Below, piece after piece: positions 24,438-37,000 of a stretch of DNA of 64,000 nucleotides (within the stretch, counting starts at the first letter, position 1; every line of letters begins with the position of its first letter). The notes below the pieces were generated by a model. That model worked only from the letters and a program-made list of their open reading frames with translations, was not told where the DNA came from and searched no databases. Source of the DNA: Triticum aestivum (lineage: Eukaryota; Streptophyta; Magnoliopsida; Poales; Poaceae); assembly GCF_018294505.1 (NCBI RefSeq), contig NC_057796.1, forward strand, positions 193,950,027-194,014,026, written 5' to 3'. The position numbers were made by a program, and so were the translations under genes.

Positions 24438-24723
24438 TGGAGCCCAGTTGGGACGATTGGGGATCTAGCATTTGGGGTTATCTTATTTTCATCTAGATCT
24501 TGACCGTAGTCGGTCTATATGTTTGTATTTTGGATGATGTATGAATTATATTTATGTATTGTGTGAAGTGGCGATTGTAAGCCAACTCTTTATCCCATTC
24601 TTGTTCATTACATGGGATTGTGTGAAGATGACCCTTCTTGCGACAAAACCACTATGCGGTTATGCCTCTAAGTCGTGCCTCGACACGTGGGAGATATAGC
24701 CGCATCGTGGGCGTTACACTCCT

Positions 24724-25699
24724 CTTCGGAGATGCACCTTTGAAGGACTCCAGTAGTACTTTTCCTGTATAGTTCACCTTCATGAACTTTATAGGCTTTA
24801 GAACGTCGAACTATGCGACGGGCCTCATTTTGATCATCAGGAAGTTCCTGTCTATTAAGGTAGGCTAGGAAGGGTTCAGTCCATGGAGCAATAACTGCCA
24901 TGATTTCATGTGCGGAGGGTGTTACTTTGGTACCCGAACCCCCGATGATATCCGTATTGTGTTCGGCTGCTGGGGGAGTGATCAGGTCCGCACTAGTAGT
25001 TCCGCTCTCATCCTGCCACACCACAGATGGCTTAAAGAGCCTTTCCGCAAAGGTATTTGGAGGGACGGGGTCGCGTTTGGCACCCATTCGAGCAAGGATG
25101 TCTGCTGCCTAATTACTGTCTCGAGCAACATGATGAAACTCGAGCCCCTCGAACGGAGCCGATAATTTTAATACGGCGTTTCGATACGCCGCCATTTTGG
25201 GATCTTTTGCATCGAACTCTCCATTTATCTAGGATATTGCGAGGTTTGAATCACTGCGCACCTCGAGGCATTGTATGCCCATCGAGACAGCCATTCGGAG
25301 ACCATGTAGAAGTGCCTCGTATTCGGCTGCATTATTGGAGCCCGTATACATGATCTGCAGCACGTAGCGGACTATGTCCCCCATGGGGGATGTCAATATG
25401 ACACCAGCCCCTAGTCAAGCCAACATTTTAGAGCCGTCGAAGTACATGATCCAGTTGGAATATGAGTTGGACTCTTTAGGGAGCTCGGCTTCCGTCCACT
25501 CATCGACAAAGTCAGCCAGCACCTGAGATTTGATAGCTCGGCGCGGCTTATATGTGATTTTGAATGGCAAGAGCTCAATGGCCCATTTAGCTATGCAGCC
25601 AGTGGCATCCCTATTATTTATAATGTCATTAAGTGGTACTTTAGATGCCACCGTAAATGAACACTCTTGAAAATAGTGCCGGAGTTTGCGGGATGCCAT
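24724..25699 (-). pseudogene. Second RNase H and linker of element D
   Basis: Homologous to 7493-8377. It contains NWIMYFDGSKM and the downstream ARIGAKRDPVPP and SEEE linker segments. Stops near 25112 and 25230 and frame changes divide it. The integrase N-terminus is separated by E2. Confidence 0.7.
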
Positions 25700-25885
25700 A
25701 AAGACCGTGTAGGCTATCTTTTGATAGTGAGGGTATCAGGATTTGCATGGTGTAAGGACCGCCGATACATAGTATACTGGTTTCTTGATGGGGAATTTAT
25801 GTCCCTCTTCCTTTCGCTCGACAACGAGTACGGCGCTCACTACCTGGTGAGTTGCCGATATATAGAGCAACATAGACTCGCCAAC

Positions 25886-26355
25886 TGTTGGTGTCAAAAC
25901 CGGCGGATCTCGGGTAGGGGGTCCCGAACTGTGCGTCTAAGGCGGATGGTAACAGGAGGCGGGGGACACGATGTTTACCCAGGTTCGGGCCCTCTCGACG
26001 GAGGTAATACCCTACTTCCTGCTTGATTGATCTTGATGATATGAGTATTACAAGAGTTGATCTACCACGAGATCGTAGAGGCTAAACCCTAGAAGCTAGC
26101 CTATGGTATGATTGTTGTTGTCCTACGGACTAAACCCTCCGGTTTATATAGACACCGGAGGGGGCTAGGGTTACACAGAGTCGGTTACAAGGGAGGAGAT
26201 CTACATATCCGTATTTCCAAGCTTGCCTTCCACGCCACGGAGAGTCCCATCCGGACACGGGACGATGTCTTCAATCTTGTATCTTCATAGTCCAACAGTC
26301 CGGCTAAAGTATATAGTCCGGCCGTCCGAGGACCCCCTAATCCAGGACTCCCTCA
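25886..26355 (-). mobile_element. Short solo LTR (470 bp) of the element A family
   Basis: Starts TGTTGGTGTC and ends GACTCCCTCA, with TSD CCAAC at 25881-25885 and 26356-26360. Nearly identical to the LTR of A. It cuts the RNase H region of D. A solo LTR arises by recombination between the two LTRs of a full element. Confidence 0.9.
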
Positions 26356-26360
26356 CCAAC

Positions 26361-27298
26361 ACTTGGGGCGGGTAGGATTGGCTTGCCTGCTAATAAGGTT
26401 TTTATTTCTACCAATCCTGCTATAGCCGCATCCGTCCTTTCGAAGTGGTCAGTGCGTCTGAGCAGTCTATAAAGAGGTAATGCTTTTTCTCCTAATATGC
26501 AGATGAAGTGGCTCAAAGTTGCCATGCACCCTGCTAGTTTTTGGACCTGCTTTAAGTCCATTGGTATGGCCAATTGTTACAAGGCTTGGATTTTGGCTAG
26601 GTTCGCTTCAATTCCTCTATTGGAGACAATGAACCCCAGCAGCTTTCTGGCCGGAACGCCAAAAACACATTTTCCAGATTAAGCCTTATTTAATATGTTC
26701 GGAGGTTGTCAAATGTGAGGCGGAGATCATCCACCAATGATTCGACGGGTTTAGTCTTGATGACCACATCGTCCACATATGCCTCCACTGTCTTGCCGAT
26801 TTGTTTTTCCAAACATGTTTGAATCATTCGTTGGTAAGTGGCACCAGCGTTTTTAAGCCCAAAAGGCATAGTGTTGAAACAAAAAGGCCCGTACGGGGTA
26901 ATGAACGCCGTTGTAGCCTGGTCGGACTCCTTCATCTTAATCTGATGGTATCCGGAGTAAGCGTCGACAAAACATAATGAGTCATGTCCCGCGGTTGCGT
27001 TGATAATCTGGTCAATGTGGGGCAACGGGAAAGGGTCCTTGGGGCAAGCGTTATTAAGGTCTTTGAAATCGACACAAAGGCGCCAAGATTTATCTTTCTT
27101 TGGCACCATGACCAAGTTGGCTAGCCAATCCGGCTGTTTGATTTCTTTGATGAACCCGACCTCGAGTAACTTAGCTAGCTCCACCCCCATAGCTTGTCGT
27201 TTGGGTTCGGAAAATCGCCGTAGTGTTTGCTTGACTGGTTTGAACCCCTTGATTATGTTGAGGCTATGTTCGGCCAGTTTGCGTGGGATTCTGGGCAT
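26361..27298 (-). pseudogene. Reverse transcriptase and RNase H region of element D
   Basis: RT at 27298-26690 with NNACPKDPFPLPHID, the VDAYSGYHQI loop and YVDD. The RNase H connection is at 26573-26361 and continues beyond the solo LTR at 25880-25700. One frame break lies near 26680. It is otherwise closer to intact than element A around the protease-RT junction. Confidence 0.8.
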
Positions 27299-28229
27299 GT
27301 CCGAAGGGTGCCAGGCGAAGATATCCCAATTTCACGCAGGAACGCTCGTAGGGCGGCGTCGACCGTCGGATCCAGCCGAGCCCCGATCGACGATGTTTTA
27401 TTAGGATCCGTTGGGTGCACTTGAAATTTAACTATTTCACCTGCTAGTTTGAAGGAAGTAGATTTGGGCCTCTTATCGAGGATCACGTCGTCTTTGTCCA
27501 TCGTGGATTGCAGGGCGGTTAGTTCTTCGGCCGCAAGGGCTTTGGATAGTGCCTCGAGGGCCAAGGATGCGGTTTTGTTTTCGGCGCGGAGTGCTATATC
27601 CGGATCACTTGTGATAGTGATTACTCCGTTGGGCCCCGGCATTTAGGCTTCATGTACCCGTAATGGGGTATGGCTTGGAAGCGTGAGAAGGCGTCCCGCA
27701 CCAAAAGGGCATGATATCTGCTGTTGAAGGTGGCCATGTGAAAGAGCAACTCTTCGGACTTGTAATTCTCAGGCGTGCTGAATACTACATCAAGTTTGAT
27801 TTTCCCCGAACATCGTGCTTCTCGACTGGGGATGATGCCTCGAAAGGTGGTATTGCTTTGCTCTATGCGGGTCTTGTCAATTTGCATTTTGTCGAGCGTG
27901 TCCTCGTAGATGAGGTTAAGTCTGCTGCCGCCATCCATGAGCACTTTGGTGAGTTGAAAGCCATCCACAATTGGGTTTAAGACCAAGGAGGCTTGTGCTC
28001 GGACTGATCGGGCCCTTGGTTCGTCATCCGCGGTGAAAGTTATGGCCGCGTTGCTCCAAGGCCTCATTGCGGTTACTTGGTAGATTTCGGCAAGGTTGCG
28101 GAGCGCCCTTTCGCGCTGATTATTTGAAGAGAAGGTCTCGAAGACCGTAAAGACGTTAAGATCATCATCCTCCGGAGAATGCTTCTCTGGAGTAATGTTG
28201 GTGAGGATAGCCTCGCCGCTTTTAGCCAC
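27253..28229 (-). pseudogene. Protease region of element D
   Basis: Two overlapping frames (28229-27621 and 27642-27253) encode the Tat protease region with LMDGGSRLNLIYEDT; the usual small residue after GGS is R. A one-base loss near 27640 shifts the frame. Confidence 0.7.
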
Positions 28230-29034
28230 TTGCCGGAGTACCCAACATGCCCGCAGGCTGTGAGTAGGTTCAGTGCTCGGTGTCGCATGTATCTAACAGG
28301 GCTTGTCGAGGAGTTCGTCAAGAACTGTTCTGTGTCCTGTGAGGGGTTTGTTTTTCTTGCCAACGAGCTTATGATCGGGTGCCTCATAGGGGTGCATCTG
28401 TTTTGCCCGTGTGGTGGACCGCTTAGAAGCAGCGGGTTCCAACCGAGCCTTCTCGGCCTTCAATGTGCTTTCCATTGCACAGTACTTCTGTACTAAGTGT
28501 GACAATTCCGTAAAGTTTTGTATTCGACGGCGGTTGAGGGCGTTCAGAATTCCCTCGTACATACAATTACGATAAAAAACGCAAATGTATCATCGTTGCA
28601 GCAATCTTTAATCTTCTATTTAACAAGGAGGAATCTAGCCCAGAAGTGATGGACCGTTTCCTGAGGTTGCTGTTGTACATACATTAGGTCACATATGTCT
28701 GGAGGGCCTGAATTGCTTGGAGAATATTGATTGTGGTGGGTGGGTGGGCTAAAACCTGAATCCTGACCCAAGATTGTATTCGGAGCTTGAAAAATCTTCG
28801 AGGTGACCAGTTTGGTTCCCCGAAGATCAAGTGCTTTCCCGGCCCTACGTCCGACCTTGAGTTCAGAGGAAGTAAAATTTCATCCCGAGTGAGGGTATCC
28901 GGCTCAGGGAGCTCGGAGATCCGTACATAGCTCGTCTTTAACTTAGGGGAAGAAGTGTTTTCGGCTCGTTCCTCGACGACCGCTACCAGATGGGTGATTG
29001 GCGGGGAATTAATTTCCCTCTGACTGGGTTTAAG
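28230..29034 (-). pseudogene. Degenerate gag segment of element D, left of F
   Basis: Contains minus-strand gag fragments such as HLVQKYCAMESTLK (28562-28293). The part toward 29034 has frame breaks. It is interrupted by element F after the target site TTAAG. Confidence 0.65.
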
Positions 29035-31033
29035 TGTAACACCCCGAGAATCATGCTACAGTAACTCTCTGTGATTAAGCTAATCATGTTGCTAAACAGG
29101 GCTTGATCACAATTGCATCACATTTCTTTTCAAACTCCTAGTTCAAACTTCAATTAAAATCAAAGTGGAAAATAAAAGTTTTCAAAAATTTAAACAAAAA
29201 TGTTCGGTGGGTGCCAAATAATACACTGGTAATTATGGTGGAGAAAACACATTTTTATAAAATGCCTAAATACTTTTAAATGAAATAAAACACAAAAGAA
29301 AATAAACAAATAAAAAGAAAACAGAAAACAGAACAGACAAAGAAAAGAAAAAAAGAGAAGGCCCTCCCCCCCACTGGACCCCTGGCCCAACTGGGCCGAC
29401 CCCCGGCCCAGCCGGCCTAGCCCATCTCCCACCCCCCCTCGCCCCCTTCCCTGTTCCCCCGACCGGGGTCGGAACAGGGGCCGTCCCCGCCGCACCCCCT
29501 CGCCGGCGACGGGGAGGATAAGGACGCCAGCCCCCCCGCCTCCTCGGGCCCCTCTCCCACTCACCCCCCCGCTCTCCCTCTCGGCCGCTGCGCCTCCCCC
29601 GTCAGATCCACCTCCCTCTCCCCTTCGATCCCCACTGCCCGAGCGTGCTCGCCGCCGTTCACCGTCGTTCCCGCGGCCACCGTGCCCCAATCGCCACTTC
29701 GCCGTGTCGTACGCCGTCGCCGCCCTCGACTACACCACCTCCACCTCTCCGTTGGAGCTCCGAGCCACTGCAACGGCCTCCCCGAGCTCGTCTTCCCCGC
29801 ACGGCCGCCGTCGATCGCCGCCCCGTTTCGCCGCCTCGAGCCTCCCCGAGCACGCTGCCGTCCCCCTACAGCCTCGCCGTGAGCCTCTCCCCCTCCTCCC
29901 CTGTCTTTCTCTCTCGCGCGCCCCCTAGCTGCTTCCCCACGCGCGCCCGAACGCCGCGCCGCGGAGCTCGCCGCCGGCGAGGCTCCGGTGACCTGTTGGT
30001 CACGGGCTCAAGCCCGTTGCACTCCCCACCTCGCGTAGATGCCCCCCAGCCCCTCCGCTTGCTCGATAGCCCGCCGTAGCCTCGTTTCCGTCGGGCACCC
30101 GTGCGCGCCGCCGCCTCCGCCGCTCGCCGGCGCCGATTCCGGCCAAGTCCGGCGAAGCCCCGGCCACCCCTGGATGCGGCGCTGCGAGCCCTTTCGAATG
30201 GGCCTAGCCCCGCTCCTCCCCGAGCCCCGTAGCGCGATTCCGGCCAACTCCGGCGAGGGGCCGCCGCTGTTTTGGTCGCCGGAGTTGCTCCGGCGCCGGC
30301 CGCCGACGTGGCCGGCCTGGGCCACCCCAGGGCCACTGCCAGTGGGCCCCGTGGGTCCCAGTTGACTGGGTTGACCCAGTCAACTGCTGACTGGGCAGGC
30401 CCAGCCACTGACATGCGGGCCCCGTCGCAAAATTAAAAAAAAAGAAAAAGAAAAATGTTTTATAAATAAAAATAATTAGATTAACTAATCACTCACTGAC
30501 ATATGGGGCCCACCCCTCTAATTAGACTGTTAGTTTAGTTTAAATTAATATTAGACTAACAGAGGCTGACATGTGGGTCCCACTGGACCCACCTGTCTGG
30601 TTTGACTGGTCAGCCGACCTGTTGACCTGCTGACATCAGCATTGCCTCATGCTGACGTCATAATTCATTTTTGCTTAATTTAAATAATTCCAGAAATTCA
30701 AATAAACTTTGAAAATTCATATCTTTTAAACCGTAACTCGGATGAAAATGTTTTCTATATGAAAGTTGCTCAGAACGACGAGACGAATCCGAATACGCAG
30801 TCCGTTCGTCCACCACACCTCCCTAACCTATCGAACTAGCAACTTTCCCCCTCCGGTCCGTCTGTCCGAAAACGCGAAACATCGGGAATACCTCCCGGAT
30901 GTTCCCCCCCTTCGCCGGTACCACCTACTGTCGCGTTAGGGCACACCTAGCACCGCTCATTGTCATGTCACGCATCGTCATGCTTATGTTTGCATTGTAT
31001 TTACTGTTTCTTCCCCCCTCTTCTCTCCGGTAG

Positions 31034-31108
31034 ACTACGAGACCGACACTGCTGCTGCCCAGTTCGACTACGGAGTTGACGACCCCTCCTACTTGCCAGA
31101 GCAACCAG
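31034..31108 (+). other. Exon-like segment 1 in the 5' LTR of F
   Basis: 75 nt between CTCCGGTAG| and |GCAAG, encoding an acidic, aromatic stretch including QFDYGVDDPSYLPEQ. The copy in the 3' LTR (41195-41269) differs at two sites, both third-position synonymous changes. Confidence 0.45.
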
Positions 31109-32353
31109 GCAAGCCCCCCCCCTTGATCACCAGATATCGCCTATTCTTCTCTATACTGCTTGCATTAGAGTAGTGTAGCATGTTACTGTTTTCCGATATC
31201 CTATCCTGATGCATAGCCTATCCTTGCTACTACTGTTGTTACCTTTACCTGCAATCCTACATGCTTAGTATAGGATGCTAGATTTCCATCAGTGGCCCTA
31301 CATTCTTGTCCGTCTGCTGTGCTATACTATCGGGCCGTGATCACCTGGGCGGTGATCACGGGTATATACTTATATACTTATACATGACACATGTGATGAC
31401 TAAAGTCGGGTCGGCTCGTAGGAGTACCCGCAAGTGGATCTTTGTGGCGGAGCGACAGGGCAGGTTGAGACCACCCAGGTGAGAGGTGGGCCTGGCCCTG
31501 GTCGGCGTTCGCGGATACTTAACACGCTTAACGAGATCTTGGTATTTGATCTGAGTCTGGCCATTTGGTCTATACGCACTAGCCATCTACGCGGGAGTAG
31601 TTATGGGTATCCCGGCGTCGTGGTATCAGCCGAAGCCTTCTTGACGTCAGCGACTGAGTGGCGCGCGCCGGATTGGACTGGAACGCCACTAGGCTAGGTC
31701 TGCTTCCGGCCGCGTACGCAACGTGCAGGTGTGCATAGGGCGATGGGCCCAGACCCCTGCGCGCATAGGGTTAGACCGGCGTGCTGACCGCTCTGTTGTG
31801 CTTAGGTGGGGCTGCGACGCGTTGATCTTACGAGGCCGGGCATGACCCAGAAAAGTGTGTCCGGCCAAATGGGATCGAGCGTGTTGGGTTATGTGGTGCA
31901 CCCCTGCAGGGAAGTTTATCTATTCGAATAGCCGTGTCCCTCGGTAAAAGGACGACCCGGAGTTGTACCTTGACCTTATGACAACTAGAACTGGATACTG
32001 AATAAAATACACCCTTCCAAGTGCCAGATACAACCCGGTGATCGCTCTCTAACAGGGCGACGAGGAGGGGATCGCCGGGTAGGATTATGCTATGCGATGC
32101 TACTTGGAGGACTTCAATCTACTCTCTTCTACATGCTGCAAGATGGAGATGACCAGAAGCGTAGTCTTCGACAGGACTAGCTATCCCCCTTTTATTCTGG
32201 CATTCTGCAGTTCAGTCCACTGATATGCCCCTTTACACATATACCCATGCATATGTAGTATAGCTCCTTGCTTGCGAGTACTTTGGATGAGTACTCACGG
32301 TTGCTTCTCTCCCTCTTTTCCCCCTTTCCTTTCTATCTGGTTGTCACAACCAG

Positions 32354-32454
32354 ATGCTGGAGTCCAGGAGCCAGACGCCACCGTCGACGACGACACCTAC
32401 GACACTGGAGGTGCCTACTACTACGTGCAGGCCGCTGACGACGACCAGGAGTAG
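32354..32454 (+). other. Exon-like terminal segment in the 5' LTR of F
   Basis: 101 nt after ACAACCAG|, in the phase left by segment 1. Encodes an acidic tail including DATVDDDTYDTGGAYYY and ending in DDDQE before TAG (32452-32454). The copy at 42518-42618 is identical. Confidence 0.45.
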
Positions 32455-32755
32455 TTAGGAGGATCCCAGGCAGGAGGCCTGCGCCTCGTTCGATCTGTAT
32501 CCCAGTTTGTGCTAGCCTTCTTAAGGCAAACTTGTTTAACTTATGTCTGTACTCAGATATTGTTGCTTCCGCTGACTCGTCTGTGATCGAGCACTTGTAT
32601 TCGAGCCCTCGAGGCCCCTGGCTTGTATTATGATGCTTGTATGACTTATTTATGTTTTAGAGTTGTGTTGTGATATCTTCCCGTGAGTCCCTGATCTTGG
32701 TCGTACACATTTGCGTGCATGATTAGTGTACGGTCAAATCGGGGGCGTCACAAGT

Positions 32756-32767
32756 TGGTATCAGAGC
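32756..32767 (+). other. Primer binding site of element F, initiator tRNA-Met
   Basis: TGGTATCAGAGC, three bases after the LTR, is the standard plant initiator-methionine tRNA primer site. It confirms plus orientation. Confidence 0.9.
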
Positions 32768-33086
32768 CGACTGCCTGTAGGAATCCCCCTTCCACACTCC
32801 TTGGCCGAAGTCGAGTCTAGACATTACAAAACTTTTACTAACATGGCTGTGTGTCTTACGGGCCCACGTCGCCATTGGGTGGTACTAGGATCTTTTACTC
32901 CTCGACCTTTACTCTGGGACTCTGAACTCTCTTCTACTCGGGTTAAACGAATTTACTAACTCTAACACTAGGATCCCGTGACCGCATTCACCCCAAAGTT
33001 GGATAAGCCATAGTTGTTTCTTAGAGTAGTATTTTGAACAATTCACACACTATCATTTGACTCCTTTGAAACGTCTTTGCTTTCAG

Positions 33087-33845
33087 ATGGAACCCACGAG
33101 GCAGGTCGTTCGCCACACGACGGCCATTGGTGCCTCGGGATCACCTTCGGTGCTAGCTGAGATGATGACCTATCTGGGTTATCGCTGGCACCCTGAGTAC
33201 ACCGTCTACGAGGAGTACCAGGACTTTAACCAGGAGCAGTACCGTGCCATCGTCCACCTCTACTCTCGGGAGTATGACTCCACTACTGTGCTTCACACCG
33301 CACATGGAGTTGGTGTGACCATCGATATGGCTGTCCACGATGCTGCCTATGCTGCTCTGACACGTCTTCGTGGAGAGTATCAGGAGTTGGACACCTCCCC
33401 TTTCAGGCACATTGCTATCGCATCTGATGTTGGTGCGGAGGGATACTATATTGCTGCCTACTCCACTGTCACCCGAGAGCCCTTCTACCATCAGCACCTG
33501 GTTCTGCATGCTGATGGGCTGGATCGAGCTAACCGAGCTCTTCGCCACGAGATGTACACCACCCGTCAGCACCTTTACCGTGCTCTGACGCTGCTGCACC
33601 CCTTTGTCCGATCTTGACAGGTACCGCGTACTGCGATCTACCCAGCCAGGACCGTGATGCCCCACGGTGTCGGTTGGCCAGAGGTGGGAGGCTACTCTCC
33701 CGCACTTGGCCCTCTTCTGCCACCTGAGCGTCGGGCTCTACACCTGAGTATCCGCGGCCCCCAGTCTGCTGACGTCGAGGGCTATCCGTTGCCTCACTAC
33801 CAGCTGTCGGGCTACGATTACCTCCACAGTACCTCTTGGGACTGA
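33087..33845 (+). pseudogene. Accessory ORF of element F between primer site and gag
   Basis: The ATG at 33087 follows a CAG acceptor-like site. The frame gives 176 residues to TGA at 33615-33617 and then stays open in the same frame to TGA at 33843-33845, so the original protein was about 252 residues. The inner stop fits CGA to TGA. Residues about 35-95 show YRAIVHLYS, then GVGVTIDMAVHDAAYAAL, an alpha-beta-beta-beta-alpha-like order that reminds me of a double-stranded-RNA-binding fold. The basic pair usual in that fold is replaced by I-D. No catalytic motif seen. Function unknown; the RNA-binding idea is inference. Confidence 0.55.
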
Positions 33846-34081
33846 TGTAGGCTTGCTTGTAGTATTAGTTGCAGTCGCCGCGAGCCTGTGTGCCGCCTAT
33901 GATGTTTTAGTCTATGTACTGAACTCTATGTACTGAACTCTATGCATGACCCCTTTTGTAAGTTATGCCGACTACTATGTAGTAGCTATCGTGCTCCTTT
34001 CATTATGCATGTTTCATCATGAATGATTCTTGTCATTGAATATTTCTCAATGCTGAACTACCCCTGTTATATATTAGCAGG

Positions 34082-37000
34082 ATGGTTAGACCAGGTGGTC
34101 GTGGTCGTGGTGGCGATGCCCCACCACCACCTGAGTACATGGCTGGTATGATCCAACAGTTTGAACTGAACCGCCAATTCATGGAAAATATGATGGCTCA
34201 GTTTCCTCGCCCCAATATGAACCAGCAGCCAGCCCAAGTGACTCTTCAAGATTTCATACGCCTCAACCCAACCATCTACCGCAGCTCAACTCAACCTCTG
34301 GATGCTGATGACTGGCTCCGTGACATCACCTATGAGATGGAGTCTGCTGATGTAGCCCCTGCCAGCTATGTCACCTTTGCTTCCTTCTTCTTGAAGGGAC
34401 CCGCAGCTCAATGGTGGGACAGCCACAGGCGTACTCTGCCAGCTGGAACAATCATCACATGGCCAGACTTCCAAGCTGCTTTCCGTGCCCGCTTCATTCC
34501 TCAAGGAGTCATGGACCGGAAGAAGCGTGAGTTCCGCAACCTCACCCAAGGCAACAAAACTGTCGAAGCTTATCAGCGGGAGTTTCTGGACTTGTCCCGC
34601 TATGCTGAAGAAGACATTGCAACTGATGCACGCAGACAGGAGAAGTTCCGTGATGGCCTTCAAGCTGACATCAAGCTCGCACTTCTAGTGCATGACTTTG
34701 CTGATTTCTCCACCTTGGTGAACAAGGCCATCAATGTCGAAACTGGTCTGCAGGAATACCAGAGCTCTCACAGGCGCAACCGTGACACGGGCTCATCTTC
34801 GGGCTCGCCCGCACAGAAGCGTAAGATATGGATCCCGAACAGCATGTACCGTCCAAATGCATCTGCCCCAAGGCAGACCTATGCTGCACCTCGTCTGCCT
34901 CCACCACCATCTAGGCAGTCAAGACTTCCAGCTCCACCATCCCAAGCTCCTGTTCCCACTCCGAATAATGGCTTGTGCTTCAGGTGTGGTCAACCAGGAC
35001 ACCGTGCTAGAGAATGCAACCAGAACCAGAATCAACTGGCCCTTCCAGCAACTGGCCGTGGTAACAATCAGCCCCGCAACAACAATGCTAAGTCTTATGG
35101 TCGTGCTCATGCCAACCACGTTGATCTCAACGAAGCTCAAGACCAGCCTGCTACTGTGATGGGTACACTCCTCGTAAATTCAGTACCAGCATCCGTTTTA
35201 TTTGATACAGGTGCATCGCATTCATTCATGTCAGAAGATTTTGCATACAAGCACGACGTTAAATGTGAGGAGATGAACACCTCTGTATTGGTCAAAACCC
35301 CCGTGGGACAGTGTCAAACCTCCTTGGTTGGCATCGATGTCCCCGTGGAAATCGAAGGGCTGGAATTCTATGCCTCTCCCATTATCCTGAAGTCGTCTAA
35401 CATCGACCTCATTTTGGGTATGGATTGGTTGAAAGCGCATACTGCTTCTATAGTTTGCGCCACTAAGACCGTCCATCTGCTACACCCTTCAGATGAAATA
35501 GTTGCTTACCAAGCTCATCTGGTGCAAAATGCCGAGGCAAGGCTCTATGCATTGAATGCATTGAACGCTGCACCACTCGAGGGCATTGAGAACATTCCCG
35601 TCGTGCGTGAATTCCTCGACGTCTTCCCTGAAGAACTTCCAGGGATTCCCCCTGCTAGAGCTGTCGAATTCATCATCGACTTGAAACCAGGCACCACTCC
35701 TATAGCCAAGCGACCCTACAAAATGCTGCCGCATGAACTCCTTGAGCTTAAGGAGGAAATCGACAAATCTCTTCGCAAAGGATTCATTCGCCCAAGTTGC
35801 TCTCCTTGGGGAGCACCTTCTCTCTTTGTCAAGAAGAAGGATGGGACAAACCGGTTAGTTCAAGACTACCGTCCTATAAACCAAGCTACCATTCAGAATA
35901 AATACCCTCTTCCTCGGATCAATGATCTGTATGATCAACTGGCGGGTTCGTCAGTGTTCTCTAAGCTCGACTTGAGGTTGGGCTACCATCAGATCCGTGT
36001 TCGCGAAGAGGATATCCCAAAGACCGCCTTCGTGACTCGCTATGGTTCATACGAGTACACCGTCATGTCTTTCGGTTTAACCAATGCTCCAGCCACCTTC
36101 TCTCGTCTGATGAACTATATATTCATGGATTACCTCGACAAGTTCGTCGTGGTTTATCTGGATGATATCCTGATATTTTCCAAGAACAAAGAAGAACATG
36201 TTGAACATCTTCGACTTGTGCTGGAGAAGCTACGAGAACATCAACTATATGCCAAGTTCTCCAAATGTGAATTCTGGCTACCGGAAGTAACCTATCTTGG
36301 GCATGTCATCTCTAAGGATGGTATTGCCGTCAACCCCGAGCGAGTTCAGGCTATTCTTGATTGGACTCCTCCCAAGAACATTAAGCAAGTCAGAAGTTTT
36401 CTCGGTCTCGCCAGCTATTGCCGTCGATTCGTCGAGAACTTCTCTAAGATCGCCAGGCCTCTGACTAACCTGTTGCATAAGGGTGTCAAGTTCCAATGGA
36501 CAGACAAATGTCAGGAAAGTTTCCAGGCACTCAAAGACAAGTTGACTTCTGCTCCAGTTCTAGCTCCACCTGATACTAAGAAGGACTTCGTCATTTACTG
36601 CGACGCTTCCCGTCAAGGATTAGGCTGTGTCCTAATGCAAGACCGCAAAGTGATTGCTTATGCCTCTCGGCAATTGCGCCCTCACGAAGAGAACTACCCA
36701 GTTCACGACCTCGAACTTGCTGCTGTCATTCATGCGCTGAAACAGTGGTGACATTACCTTCTCGGTAATCGTTGCGAGATCTTCACTGACCACCAAAGTC
36801 TGAAGTATCTGTTTACTCAGCCAGATCTGAACCTCCGTCAACAGAGATGGATGGAGCTTGTTGCAGACTTTGACTTGGGTATTTCCTATACGCCAGGCAA
36901 GGCTAATGTAATGGCTGATGCCTTGAGCCGCAAGTCTTACTGCAACCACCTCCAGGTTCACAAAGTGCAGCCCTTGCTTGTTGAAGATTTCAGGAAGCTG

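Larger units (their letters stand above)
21321..24718 (+). mobile_element. E2: long solo LTR (3398 bp), family E
   Basis: The element starts TGTAACGCCCACGATGC and ends with the exact reverse complement of those 17 bases. It is flanked by TSD CTCCT (21316-21320 and 24719-24723), inside the integrase/RNase H linker of D. It matches E1 in opposite orientation but lacks roughly 550 bases of U3 with the TATA box, jumping into the GC-rich leader at about 21338. No internal coding domains are present. Confidence 0.8.
29035..32752 (+). repeat. 5' LTR of element F (3718 bp)
   Basis: TGTAACACCCCGAG...GGGGCGTCACA. It holds an AT-rich start, a GC-rich leader (about 29370-30430), intron-like sequence and two exon-like segments (31034-31108 and 32354-32454). 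The many GC-rich ORFs in both directions look like composition artefacts. Confidence 0.9.

Noticed and set aside
29190..30414. GC-rich ORFs in the 5' LTR of F
   Set aside because: Same pattern as in the other long LTRs; composition effect.
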